Origin: an uncultured beta proteobacterium
GTDB lineage: Bacteria; Pseudomonadota; Gammaproteobacteria; Burkholderiales; Rhodocyclaceae
Assembly (NCBI GenBank): GCA_903910495.1
Contig: CAIVZW010000443.1
Span: 1-11,030 of the forward strand
Direction: 5' to 3'
DNA: 11,030 bases
The stretch's first letter is position 1; every line of letters starts with the position of its first letter. Below, piece by piece: positions 1 to 6,855 of the stretch. The notes under the pieces were generated by a model. The model saw only the letters and a list, made by a program, of their open reading frames with translations, searched no databases and was not told the DNA's origin. The position numbers and the translations under genes were made by a program.

Positions 1-16
1 AGCCGCGTGGAAACAG

Positions 17-1660
17 GTGACCGCGGCTGGGAAGACTTTCTGGGAGCAGGTGGCCCTCAGGGCTGGCGGCTCCGATCTGCCGAGCGCGGCGGGCATAGCA
101 CTTTACCCCGGCTCCCATGCCTCTTCGGGCGGCGACGACGTCCTGCTGGCCTCGTTGCCGGATGGCCAGGACGTGTTCGTCGTGCTCGGAAAGCATGCCG
201 ATACGTCCGTCCTCGGCGAGCCGATAGGGACTGAAGCCCTGGGTGGAGGCCTCAAGCTGGCCGCGTACCCTACGGACATGAAGGTTCTCGACATCTACCT
301 CACGTCCATCAATCCGGAGAAGGCTCCGCGCGCACTGGGCTGCGTCCCGCGCTTGGGTATCGGCGACCGGCATACCACGGCCGTCTGGCCGGCGGCGTTC
401 CGCGCCATGGAGAAGGGCGGCTTCGCAGCGAACGCCATCCAGAATTCGCTGCGCGAGCTCAACCTGTTGGAGGACCTCATCGCGGGCAAGCCGGCCCACG
501 AGAATTATCTCTTCAGTTTCGGCACCATCGCCGAAGGCCATACCGGCAGCACCTTCGAAGGCCTCCTGCACGCAGGCGTCATCGCCGCGCTCAAGGCGGA
601 AACTTATCCGCGCTACGGCGCCGACGCGGACCATATCCAGGTGAAGCGCGGCCCCGAAGGCCTCGATCGCGCCAAGCGCGTGATCACGGCGGCGAGGCAC
701 TATACGTTCTATACCATGGACGTCTCGGATATCCTCGATTATGCGGCGATGAAGACGGTCTCCGCAGCCGATGCAGTGGCCTTTCTCGATTCGATCCTGG
801 CTTCCGAAACCGTGAAGAAGGATGTCGTGGCCTACCATCTGCGCAAGCGCCGGATCGCTGGCCGTGACTATGCTTTCAACGAGACGGACATCGGCAGATT
901 CGTCGGGAAGTACTGGAAAGCCCTTGACGCCATGGAAGCGCTCCACGCGCACTTGAAGGGGCTGAAGGGCGATACACCCTTCGACATGGAACTCTCCATC
1001 GACGAAAACCCGGGCGACTTCGCCACCTGCGAATGCATAAGCTCGCCGGAGGAAGTCGTCTTCCTGGCGGTCGAGATGCAGCGCCGCCACCTGCCGATCA
1101 CACACATCGCCCCGAATTTCGGCGTCGAGAAGGGTACCGATTATCGTTGCCCCGACGGCCTGGACGGACTGGAGAAGCGGGTACGGATCATCTCCGAAAT
1201 CGCGTCGGCCTTCAATCTCATGCTCGACTGCCACTCTGGCGATGACCTCGGCAAGGAGACCCGGCAGGTCTTCGGGCGGGCAACAGAGGGCCGGATCAAT
1301 TTCAAGCTCTCTCCGATGCTCCAGATGATGTTTTCCCAGACGCTCTACGAACTGCAGAAAGATACCTTCGCTTTCTGGTTCGCCGACGTTCTTCAATTCG
1401 TCAGGGGAGAAGCGGCGGCAGGGTCGGCGTTCGCGGCGGATTGCATCGCAGAATACGAGGCGGATCCGATTCCACATCCCGACAAGAAATTGTTCCATTA
1501 TTACCAATTCGTGTCGGTCGGCCGCAGGGACGAGAACAACCGTTTCATGAGCAGGGAGAAGCTCTACGAACTTGGCCCGAAATTCCTGGCCGTGTATTCC
1601 GAACGCCTGGAGGCCTGGTTGCTGGAAAACGCCGAGGACGTCTTCGGCCGCAGGGCGTGA
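17..1660 (+). CDS. uxaE: Tagaturonate epimerase (UxaE) family protein
   Basis: UxaE-family enzymes interconvert D-tagaturonate and D-fructuronate in the cytoplasm, a metal-dependent epimerisation in hexuronate catabolism. Seen here, in family order: GIGDRHT (residues 114-120), EGHTGSTFEG (173-182), a GADADHI segment (201-207), YTMD (232-235), SIDEN (327-331), IAPNFG then EKGTDY (364-376) and DCHSGDD (404-410). The DADH, DE and CHSG segments are the likely metal and substrate sites by analogy. At 547 aa it is longer than the roughly 480-500 aa I recall for characterised members, with a C-terminal tail (about 490-547) holding FHYYQFVSVGRRDENN. The GTG at 17 has GGA five bases upstream, but the frame stays open to the window edge, so the true start could lie outside. 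An SDR follows 115 bases downstream on the same strand. The family call is firm. The exact sugar acid is inferred, because distant members may act on other substrates. Confidence 0.8.
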   Translation: MTAAGKTFWEQVALRAGGSDLPSAAGIALYPGSHASSGGDDVLLASLPDGQDVFVVLGKHADTSVLGEPIGTEALGGGLKLAAYPTDMKVLDIYLTSINPEKAPRALGCVPRLGIGDRHTTAVWPAAFRAMEKGGFAANAIQNSLRELNLLEDLIAGKPAHENYLFSFGTIAEGHTGSTFEGLLHAGVIAALKAETYPRYGADADHIQVKRGPEGLDRAKRVITAARHYTFYTMDVSDILDYAAMKTVSAADAVAFLDSILASETVKKDVVAYHLRKRRIAGRDYAFNETDIGRFVGKYWKALDAMEALHAHLKGLKGDTPFDMELSIDENPGDFATCECISSPEEVVFLAVEMQRRHLPITHIAPNFGVEKGTDYRCPDGLDGLEKRVRIISEIASAFNLMLDCHSGDDLGKETRQVFGRATEGRINFKLSPMLQMMFSQTLYELQKDTFAFWFADVLQFVRGEAAAGSAFAADCIAEYEADPIPHPDKKLFHYYQFVSVGRRDENNRFMSREKLYELGPKFLAVYSERLEAWLLENAEDVFGRRA

Positions 1661-1690
1661 CGAAAACATCATGAATTCTGGTGGCATAAC

Positions 1691-1721
1691 CCGGCACATT
1701 TTTATTTTGCCAGCATGCCGG
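1691..1721. repeat. Inverted repeat in the uxaE-SDR spacer
   Basis: CCGGCA at 1691-1696 is the reverse complement of TGCCGG at 1716-1721, with a 19-nt T-rich loop. No T-run follows, so it is not a convincing terminator. It might be an operator or attenuator site for the SDR gene, but nothing more supports that. The spacer (1661-1775) is more AT-rich than its neighbours near 1750-1762. Confidence 0.25.
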
Positions 1722-1760
1722 ATTTCGTGCTGTTCCTGCCCAACCTGATTTTAAATAAAT

Positions 1761-1765
1761 AGGAG
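1761..1765 (+). promoter_or_regulatory. Shine-Dalgarno site of the SDR gene
   Basis: AGGAG lies ten bases before the ATG at 1776, within an AT-rich leader (TTAAATAAAT just upstream). It fixes this ATG as the start. Confidence 0.65.
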
Positions 1766-1775
1766 TCTGCCGATC

Positions 1776-2597
1776 ATGGAGAAAAGATTCGAAGGGAAAG
1801 GCGCCATCGTGACCGGCGGCGGTTCGGGCATCGGCAAGGCGGTCGCACTGCGCCTGGCCCGCGAAGGCGCGTCCGTTCTGGTGGCCGACATACAGGACGA
1901 CAAGGCCCGGGAAACGGTAGGAGAAATACGCAAAGCGGGCGGACAAGCAGAATCGATCAAGGTCGATCTGGCGGACGTTTCCCAAATCGAGGCGATGACG
2001 GCGACCGCGGTAAAGTTGTGGGGGCGGCTCGATATTCAGGTGAATTCGGCCGGACTGGTCAAGAGCCAAAGCTTCCTTGAAGTGACCGAAGAGGACTACG
2101 ACCGCGTGGTCGACGTCAATATGAAGGGCACCGCCTTCTGCCTGCAGAAGACCTGCGCGCAGATGTTGGCCCAGATTCCGGCGGAGAAGCGCGATCTCGA
2201 GGTCGCCGATCGCTGCAACGGAAAGATCGTCAATCTCTCGTCCATCTCCGGGCGTCACGGCCGGGCGTACCAACTGCAGTACGCCGCCTCGAAGGCGGCC
2301 ATCATCAGCCTGACCCAGTCGGCCGCGCTCGCCTTCGCACGCTACGGCATCAACGTGAACGCCATCTGTCCCAGCGTTGTCAAGACGCCGATGTGGACTC
2401 AGAATATGGCTGACAAGGCAAAATCGTTCGGCGTCGACGCGGCAAAGGAATCCGCCGAATTCATCGCGCGGATACCCATGAAGAGAGCGGGAACGGAAGA
2501 GGAGATGGCGGCGGCCATCTGCTTCCTGTGTTCGTCAGACGCCGATTACATCACCGGACAGACGCTCAACGTCGACGGTGGCATCGAGATGAACTAA
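1776..2597 (+). CDS. Short-chain dehydrogenase/reductase (SDR), sugar or polyol type
   Basis: Classical SDR of 273 aa, a cytoplasmic NAD(P)-dependent alcohol/ketone oxidoreductase. Seen: TGGGSGIG cofactor loop (13-20); Asp38 at the end of strand 2 (VADI), which favours NAD(H) over NADP(H); NSAG (90-93) where most relatives have NNAG; Asn115 in the VNMKG helix; catalytic Ser156 and YAASK (Tyr169, Lys173) with the normal 13-residue Ser-Tyr spacing; CPSVVKTPM (198-206); and a C-terminal NVDGGIEMN. An extra stretch of about ten charged residues (near 135-149) precedes strand 5. Relatives with this layout include polyol and 2,3-butanediol dehydrogenases, but the substrate cannot be read from sequence. 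Being downstream of uxaE, it may reduce or oxidise a keto-uronate or related sugar acid; that is inference. AGGAG at 1761-1765 supports the start. Confidence 0.85.
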   Translation: MEKRFEGKGAIVTGGGSGIGKAVALRLAREGASVLVADIQDDKARETVGEIRKAGGQAESIKVDLADVSQIEAMTATAVKLWGRLDIQVNSAGLVKSQSFLEVTEEDYDRVVDVNMKGTAFCLQKTCAQMLAQIPAEKRDLEVADRCNGKIVNLSSISGRHGRAYQLQYAASKAAIISLTQSAALAFARYGINVNAICPSVVKTPMWTQNMADKAKSFGVDAAKESAEFIARIPMKRAGTEEEMAAAICFLCSSDADYITGQTLNVDGGIEMN

Positions 2598-2818
2598 AGA
2601 AAAGAACGCATCGAAATATCCCTCCGGAATTGATCCGGAAAAGATCGAATGCTACAAGAAACGGTAAGCGCGCGACTCGGTTTCGCTTCTCTCATTACGC
2701 CTTACCCCTTATGACAGCGTCCAGCTTAAACCACTGTCTTGAAAACGGGGACCACTATACATGAACGTCGACCGCAATTCTGGCGGCGGGAAAGAGCGCT
2801 TCCATCCCGGGAGCGAGT
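2598..2818. other. Convergent spacer between the SDR gene and msrQ
   Basis: No plausible gene is seen in these 221 bases, where the plus-strand SDR and minus-strand msrQ converge. A small hairpin is formed by two TCCGGA copies (2623-2628 and 2634-2639) with a five-base loop and no T-run on either strand. The centre holds an insertion-sequence-end-like segment annotated separately. Confidence 0.6.
2711..2757. mobile_element. Possible insertion-sequence end remnant
   Basis: This segment carries ACCACT twice, 21 bases apart (2730-2735 and 2751-2756). It also has a GACAG/CTGTC inverted pair (2713-2717, 2734-2738) and the text CTTGAAAACGGGGACCAC. Repeated GGTCC or GTGGT units spaced with TTTTCAA are, from memory, typical of IS21-type termini. 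No transposase or second end is visible, so at most this is a solitary scar. It sits exactly where accessory sugar-acid genes give way to conserved msrPQ genes. Confidence is low because it could not be compared with a database. Confidence 0.3.
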
Positions 2819-3445
2819 CTATCCCCGCATGCACGGCCCCTTCTTCGTAAGCCGGCCAAGCACGCCTTGCCACACCCACCACAGTCTTATTCCCAATAGG
2901 CCGGCCACCACGGCGGCGTAGAGGCTGACCGTTCCGAAATCGTTCTTGCCGGCCTTGTGCCACCAGTAATGCAGGATGGCCGCGATGGCGATGAAATAGA
3001 CCAGCCGGTGCAGCCGCACCCAGTGCGCACCAAGGCGGCGCATCATGCCCCTGGTCGAGGTTGCGGCAAGAAGCACAAGCAGGACGAAAGCTGTGAAGCC
3101 GGCGGTGATGAACGGGCGCTTGAGGACATCCTTCCACATCTCGGCCAGATCGAGGTTGTGGTCAAGCCAGAACCAGATGGAAAAATGCAGCAGCGCATAA
3201 AAGAAGCTGTACAGGCCGAGCATGCGCCGCAGCTTCAGCCACTGCGACTGGCCGCTCAATCGCCGCAGCGGTGTCATCGACAACGAGAGGCACAGAAACA
3301 CCAGCGCCCAGGTACCGGTCGAACGGGTCACGAATTCGAGCGGATTGGCACTGAGCCCGTCGTTCATACCCAACCAGACCAGCCGCAGCAAGGGCAGCAG
3401 GCTGGCCAGAAACACCGTCAGGCGGAAAAACTGGAAGGCCGGCAT
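2819..3445 (-). CDS. msrQ: MsrQ, haem-binding membrane subunit of MsrPQ
   Basis: MsrQ is a b-type haem protein of the inner membrane that passes electrons from the respiratory chain to periplasmic MsrP, which reduces methionine sulfoxide in oxidised envelope proteins. The 208-aa product is strongly hydrophobic with about six membrane segments (near 8-26, 45-60, 78-95, 112-129, 147-163, 172-193), matching the YedZ/ferric-reductase-like family. Candidate haem ligands are His87 (LLHFSIW), His146 (RLHRLVY) and His159 (ILHYWW), whose spacing matches the conserved histidines of the family. The gene lies 19 bases after msrP on the same strand, the standard operon order. An AAGGAT overlapping the msrP stop sits rather far (about 15 bases) from the ATG, so expression may depend on coupling to msrP translation. 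Length is normal for the family. Confidence 0.93.
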   Translation of the reverse strand: MPAFQFFRLTVFLASLLPLLRLVWLGMNDGLSANPLEFVTRSTGTWALVFLCLSLSMTPLRRLSGQSQWLKLRRMLGLYSFFYALLHFSIWFWLDHNLDLAEMWKDVLKRPFITAGFTAFVLLVLLAATSTRGMMRRLGAHWVRLHRLVYFIAIAAILHYWWHKAGKNDFGTVSLYAAVVAGLLGIRLWWVWQGVLGRLTKKGPCMRG

Positions 3446-3464
3446 GGGGCGATGCCGCTATCCT

Positions 3465-4454
3465 TCAATAAAACTTTTTCAAGTCCATGCCGGCATAGAG
3501 CGCCGCGACCTGTTCCGCATAACCGTTGAAGGGCAAGGTCTTGCGCTTGGGCTCGAAGAGGCTGCCGCTCTCGCCGATGCGGTATTCGACCGACTGGCTC
3601 CAGCGCGGGTGATCGACGGCCGGATTGACATTGGCGTAGAAGCCGTACTCCTGGGGCGCAGAAACCTTCCAGCTGGTCTTCGGCTCGCTATCGGTGAAAC
3701 GGATGCGGACAATCGATTTGGCGCTCTTGAAGCCGTATTTCCACGGCACGACGAGGCGTACCGGCGCGCCACTCTGCTTGGGCAGCACTTCGCCGTACAG
3801 CCCGAAAGTTAGGAGTGTCAGCGGATGCATGGCTTCATCCAGGCGCAGCCCTTCGACATATGGCCAGTCGAGCACCGGAACGGACAGTCCCGGCATCTGT
3901 TTCTTATCGGCCAAGGTAATGAATTCAATGTATTTTGCGCTCCCGGTCGGTTCGACGCGACGGATCAGTTCCGCCAGCGGCATGCCGATCCAGGGGATCG
4001 CCATCGACCAGCCTTCGACGCAGCGCAGGCGGTAAATGCGTTCCTCGAGCGGGGCCAGCTTGAGCAGTTCGTCGATGTCGTAGACCTTCGGCTTCTTGAC
4101 CAAACCTTCGACCGCCACCGTCCACGGTCGGGTGATCAGCGTGCCGGCGTATTTCACCGGATCGGCCTTGTCGGTGCCGAATTCATAAAAATTGTTGTAG
4201 GTGGTAGCGTCCTTGTAACGCGTCAGCTTTTCTTTCAGGGCAAACTGCGGATTGGACCGGGCTGCCAGTTTGACGCTGTCGGGATTGGGGGATCCGGTTT
4301 CGGCAAAGGCGCTGCGCGCAAAGAAGGGTGCAAGAGCGGCGCCGAAGGTACCAGCTGCTGCGGCACGGATCCACAGTCGACGCTGTTCAAAGATTTCGCG
4401 CGGGGTAATTTCGCTGGGGGCGATCGCTGTGCCCAGTTCGCTATGACGGTTCAT
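3465..4454 (-). CDS. msrP: MsrP, periplasmic methionine sulfoxide reductase, catalytic subunit
   Basis: MsrP is a molybdopterin enzyme of the sulfite-oxidase fold that reduces protein-bound methionine sulfoxide in the periplasm, fed with electrons by MsrQ. From the ATG at 4454 the product is 329 aa, close to the 334 of E. coli MsrP. An N-terminal twin-arginine signal is visible: RR at 25-26, a hydrophobic alanine-rich core (31-44) and a likely cleavage after SAFA (about residue 51). The mature part has [11 protein letters not shown] (86-96), and [10 protein letters not shown] with Cys145 as the expected molybdenum ligand, then [19 protein letters not shown] (228-246). The frame is open upstream to an ATG at 4586, but GGAG at 4462-4465, seven bases from the chosen ATG, and the family length decide this start. 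msrQ follows directly. The gene diverges from the creA-family gene across a 194-base spacer. Confidence 0.94.
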   Translation of the reverse strand: MNRHSELGTAIAPSEITPREIFEQRRLWIRAAAAGTFGAALAPFFARSAFAETGSPNPDSVKLAARSNPQFALKEKLTRYKDATTYNNFYEFGTDKADPVKYAGTLITRPWTVAVEGLVKKPKVYDIDELLKLAPLEERIYRLRCVEGWSMAIPWIGMPLAELIRRVEPTGSAKYIEFITLADKKQMPGLSVPVLDWPYVEGLRLDEAMHPLTLLTFGLYGEVLPKQSGAPVRLVVPWKYGFKSAKSIVRIRFTDSEPKTSWKVSAPQEYGFYANVNPAVDHPRWSQSVEYRIGESGSLFEPKRKTLPFNGYAEQVAALYAGMDLKKFY

Positions 4455-4461
4455 CTCCAAG

Positions 4462-4465
4462 CTCC
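4462..4465 (-). promoter_or_regulatory. Shine-Dalgarno site of msrP
   Basis: GGAG seven bases before the ATG at 4454. A second GGAG abuts the ATG directly (4455-4458) and is too close to serve. The site argues against the in-frame upstream ATG at 4586. Confidence 0.6.
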
Positions 4466-4635
4466 ATTCGACAATGCCTGATTTAAAAAGTGGCTTACTC
4501 CCATCTGACACGCCAATAGCGTCGGCTTGCCGGTCCGGGTCTTCGATAAAGAACACATTTACTGCAAAAGGTTCCAGATTCTCCACCGGACAACGCTATT
4601 ATTGACGCGATATTGAGCGTCCCTGAGATCAACCC

Positions 4636-4639
4636 GAGG
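4636..4639 (+). promoter_or_regulatory. Shine-Dalgarno site of the creA-family gene
   Basis: GAGG nine bases before the ATG at 4649. It selects this start over an in-frame upstream GTG-type start at 4613, and the chosen start gives a clean signal peptide. Confidence 0.55.
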
Positions 4640-4648
4640 CTTTTTGCC

Positions 4649-5110
4649 ATGAACCCTAAACTTTCCCTGTCCTTTGCCCTCGTCCTGATGGCCTCATCCG
4701 CCTTTGCGGAAAAAATCGGTTGTGTCACCACCGAGTGGAAACTGATCGGCTCCAATCACAAGGTATGTATCGAATCCTTCGCCGACCCCAAGGTGCCGGG
4801 CGTCACCTGCCACGTCAGCCAGGCCAGGACCGGCGGTGTCAGCGGTTCGCTCGGGTTGGCGCAGGATCCCTCGCAATTCTCACTGGCCTGCCGGCAGACC
4901 GGCCCGATCACCCTACCGGATAAATTGCCGAAGGAAGCCACGGTATTCAGCGAAGACACCTCGATTTTCTTCAAGGAAACCCGCGTCATGCGTCTGTGGG
5001 ATGAGGCCAATCGCACGCTGGTTTACCTGGCCATCAGCCGCAAGCTGATCGACGGTGCTCCGGCTAACAGCATCTCGACCGTTCCCGTCATGCCCTGGGG
5101 TGGCCGCTAA
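4649..5110 (+). CDS. creA: CreA family protein, secreted, function unknown
   Basis: The 153-aa product matches the CreA family (E. coli CreA, about 157 aa). A Sec signal peptide is plain: MNPK, a hydrophobic stretch, then SAFA with cleavage after residue 20, so the mature protein is periplasmic. Family segments seen are KLIGSNHKVCIESFADPKV (31-49), GVTCHVSQARTGG (51-63) and GSLGLAQDPS (66-75), with ACRQTGPI following (80-87). The family does not have a settled biochemical role. In E. coli creA is named for its place beside the creBCD genes, which are absent here, so the name marks homology only. Four cysteines in the mature part (25, 40, 54, 81) could form disulfides. The neighbouring divergent msrPQ operon also acts in the envelope, but a functional link is speculation. 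Confidence 0.88.
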   Translation: MNPKLSLSFALVLMASSAFAEKIGCVTTEWKLIGSNHKVCIESFADPKVPGVTCHVSQARTGGVSGSLGLAQDPSQFSLACRQTGPITLPDKLPKEATVFSEDTSIFFKETRVMRLWDEANRTLVYLAISRKLIDGAPANSISTVPVMPWGGR

Positions 5111-5185
5111 GTATTCTCTTGGCCGTTCCGGGAAGGCCGTAGAATATCGCCCTGCCCAAAGTCCTCCCGTTCGAGTCCAGCTTAC

Positions 5186-6106
5186 ATGCACAAGAAAACC
5201 CACCTCGCCGAATTCATGCTTCTCATGGTTGCCATCGTGTGGGGCATCAATGCGCCGATCATCAAGCTCGGACTGCAATTCATTCCGCCCCAGCCCTATA
5301 ACGTCGCCCGCCTGGTCGTGGCCAGCATCGTCGCCCTGATCGTTCTCTGGCTGTCGGGCAGTTACCGCCGGATCGAACGGGCCGACCTCTGGAAGTTCTT
5401 CCGCGTCAGTGCCTTCGGTTTCTTCGTTTTTCAGCTTTTCTTCACCGAGGGCATCCAGCGCACCACGTCAGGCAATGCGTCATTCATGCTCTGCCTGATG
5501 CCGGTGAGCGTGCTGTTGCTCAACAAGTTCTTCGGTCTGGAAACGATCACCCGCGCCGTCGTCGTCGGAATCGCCTGTTCGATTTCGGGCATTGCGCTGA
5601 TCGTCATCGGCGCCGGCCGGGAAGTCAGTCTGGCTGGCAACCATTTGCTGGGCACCGTGTTCATTCTCGCTTCCCAGGCCGGTTATGCGTATTACACGGT
5701 GTTCTCGAAAGAGTTGCTCGAACGCTATTCCAGCTATCAGGTCTCGGCCTACCTGATGCTCATCACCACCGCCTTGATTCTCGCCATATCAGTGCCCGAC
5801 GTGATGCGCGTGCGCTGGAACGAAGTACCCGGTGTAGCCTGGTCCAGCGTCCTGTTCTCCGGCATTCTGGCGCTCTGCGTGTGCAATTTTCTCTGGATCT
5901 GGGGCGCCGGCGTCATCGGCACTTCGCGAGTAGCCATCTTCAACAATGTCTCCCCCGTCTTTGCCGTCATCACCGGCTACTTCCTGTTAGGCGAAACCTT
6001 TGGCTCCTTGCAGGCGGCCGGGGCGACGTGCGTCTTTGCTGGTGTCTACATCACGCGCAACCGGGATCGGTTCTTCCTGCGCAAGGAAGCCGGCGCGCCG
6101 CGCTAA
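5186..6106 (+). CDS. EamA/DMT-superfamily transporter
   Basis: This is an inner-membrane carrier of the drug/metabolite transporter superfamily, 306 aa with ten predicted membrane helices as two EamA repeats (about 10-140 and 155-290). The first repeat opens with FMLLMVAIVWGINAPIIK, the usual helix-1 pattern with a Trp-Gly before a charged loop. The second repeat ends with FNNVSPVFAVITGYFLLGE (252-270), a common signature in helix 9, followed by a basic tail (RNRDRFFLRK) in the cytoplasm. Substrates in this family vary widely (amino acids, nucleosides, metabolites and drugs), and nothing local points to one. Only a weak GAG precedes the ATG, so the start rests on alignment of helix 1. It lies 75 bases after the creA-family gene on the same strand and may be cotranscribed with it. 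Confidence 0.88.
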   Translation: MHKKTHLAEFMLLMVAIVWGINAPIIKLGLQFIPPQPYNVARLVVASIVALIVLWLSGSYRRIERADLWKFFRVSAFGFFVFQLFFTEGIQRTTSGNASFMLCLMPVSVLLLNKFFGLETITRAVVVGIACSISGIALIVIGAGREVSLAGNHLLGTVFILASQAGYAYYTVFSKELLERYSSYQVSAYLMLITTALILAISVPDVMRVRWNEVPGVAWSSVLFSGILALCVCNFLWIWGAGVIGTSRVAIFNNVSPVFAVITGYFLLGETFGSLQAAGATCVFAGVYITRNRDRFFLRKEAGAPR

Positions 6107-6297
6107 CGACGCCGGAATCCTTGCTGAGGGCTTTTTCTGCCGCCTTTATCATCCTGACCACCCGGTTTATCTGCTTGAAGAGTGGGATGACAACCTCGAT
6201 GCGGCCAACCGTTGCGCAGCCGTCGCACTAGTCGAGGAACTTGCGCGCCGCGCACGGGTTATTGAAGTATCGCACCGCGACAGAAACTGATCCCTAT
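6107..6297 (+). other. Spacer with a coding-like stretch lacking a start
   Basis: In one plus frame, about 6115-6290 reads as a plausible peptide ending in a TGA at 6288-6290. It includes FFCRLYHPDHPVYLLEEWDD and then AAVALVEELARRARVIEVS. There is no ATG, GTG or TTG in that frame between the end of the transporter gene and the peptide, and no ribosome binding site. It may be the remnant of a small gene or chance. No terminator is evident in the spacer. Confidence 0.25.
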
Positions 6298-6846
6298 ATG
6301 CAAAAATTGCTTCGCTTCGCTATTACTTCCCTGCTGCTATTGGCCTGTAACGCTTTCGCTGCCGAACCGGAGATTGCGGTCGCCGTGGAAAAACGCGGAG
6401 ACGCCTTTATCGTCGATACCAGCTTTGACCTTCCGGTGCCCTTGCGTACGGCGTGGGAAGTCCTCACCGACTTCGACCATATGGCCGGCATTCTGCACAA
6501 CCTGACATCGAGCAGGATCACTGCCCGTAGCGGGAATACCTTGCAGGTACAACAGGAAGGCGTTGCCAAGTATGGGTTCTTTACCTACTCGTTCGCTTCC
6601 GAGCGGGAGATCCGGCTGGAGCCGATGAAGAAGATTCACGCCCGACAACTCTCCGGAAATGCCAGACGCTACATCAGCGAACTGGAACTGTCACAAAACG
6701 AGGGCATCATCCGGGTTCGCTACCATGCCGAGATGGCTTTGGAATCAGGCATCGCTCGAATCTTTGGCGGCCCGTTCATCCAGCACGAGATCGCCGAACA
6801 GTTCGGCTCGATGGTCGCCGAGATGGAGCGACGCAAAGCCCTGTAG
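6298..6846 (+). CDS. Exported START/SRPBCC-fold protein
   Basis: The 182-aa protein has an N-terminal signal peptide (LLRF, a long hydrophobic stretch, then NAFA with cleavage near residue 21) followed by a helix-grip domain of the SRPBCC/polyketide-cyclase type. Typical features are the opening strand (FIVDTSFDLPVPLRTAW), VLTDFDHMAGILHNLTSSRI (55-74), the strands around 82-145, and a long C-terminal helix (160-180) over the ligand cavity. Such domains bind lipids or other hydrophobic ligands; the ligand here is unknown. LLAC (14-17) loosely resembles a lipobox, but Leu at -2 is atypical, so ordinary Sec cleavage is more likely. The ATG at 6298 gives the best signal peptide, though no good ribosome site precedes it. 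The gene converges with sua5, whose stop is nine bases away. Confidence 0.75.
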   Translation: MQKLLRFAITSLLLLACNAFAAEPEIAVAVEKRGDAFIVDTSFDLPVPLRTAWEVLTDFDHMAGILHNLTSSRITARSGNTLQVQQEGVAKYGFFTYSFASEREIRLEPMKKIHARQLSGNARRYISELELSQNEGIIRVRYHAEMALESGIARIFGGPFIQHEIAEQFGSMVAEMERRKAL

Positions 6847-6855
6847 CCAGAACAG

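Larger units (their letters stand above)
4455..4648. promoter_or_regulatory. Divergent msrP / creA-family promoter region
   Basis: These 194 bases separate two divergent genes and so must hold both promoters, unless msrP is read through. A TATTAT at 4597-4602 is a possible -10 box for the plus-strand gene, without a clear partner at the right distance. A TTGACG (4602-4607) has no good -10. No operator for an envelope-stress or hypochlorite regulator could be recognised by eye. Confidence 0.35.

Noticed and set aside
1683..1697. Sigma-54-like promoter (TGGCAT then GGCAC) ahead of the SDR gene
   Set aside because: The spacing between the GG and GC elements is one base short and the -12 element is poor.
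1545..2273. Long minus-strand open frame of 242 codons opposite the end of uxaE and the SDR gene
   Set aside because: It runs antisense to two genes with clear family motifs, spans their spacer, and its translation has low-complexity Arg/Pro/His content with no recognised domain.
2623..2639. TCCGGA-loop-TCCGGA hairpin as terminator of the SDR gene
   Set aside because: The stem is only six pairs and no T-run follows on either strand.
2957..3812. Plus-strand open frames of about 190 codons opposite msrQ and the end of msrP
   Set aside because: They are shadows of strongly recognised minus-strand genes; the translations are rich in Gln, His and Arg and show no family signature.
3825..4481. Plus-strand open frame of 218 codons opposite msrP
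   Set aside because: Antisense to the whole molybdoenzyme core of msrP, with no homology I recognise.
4455..4586. 44-residue N-terminal extension of MsrP from the ATG at 4586
   Set aside because: The inner ATG has a well-spaced GGAG and gives a normal-length protein with a twin-arginine signal near the N-terminus; the extension would bury that signal.
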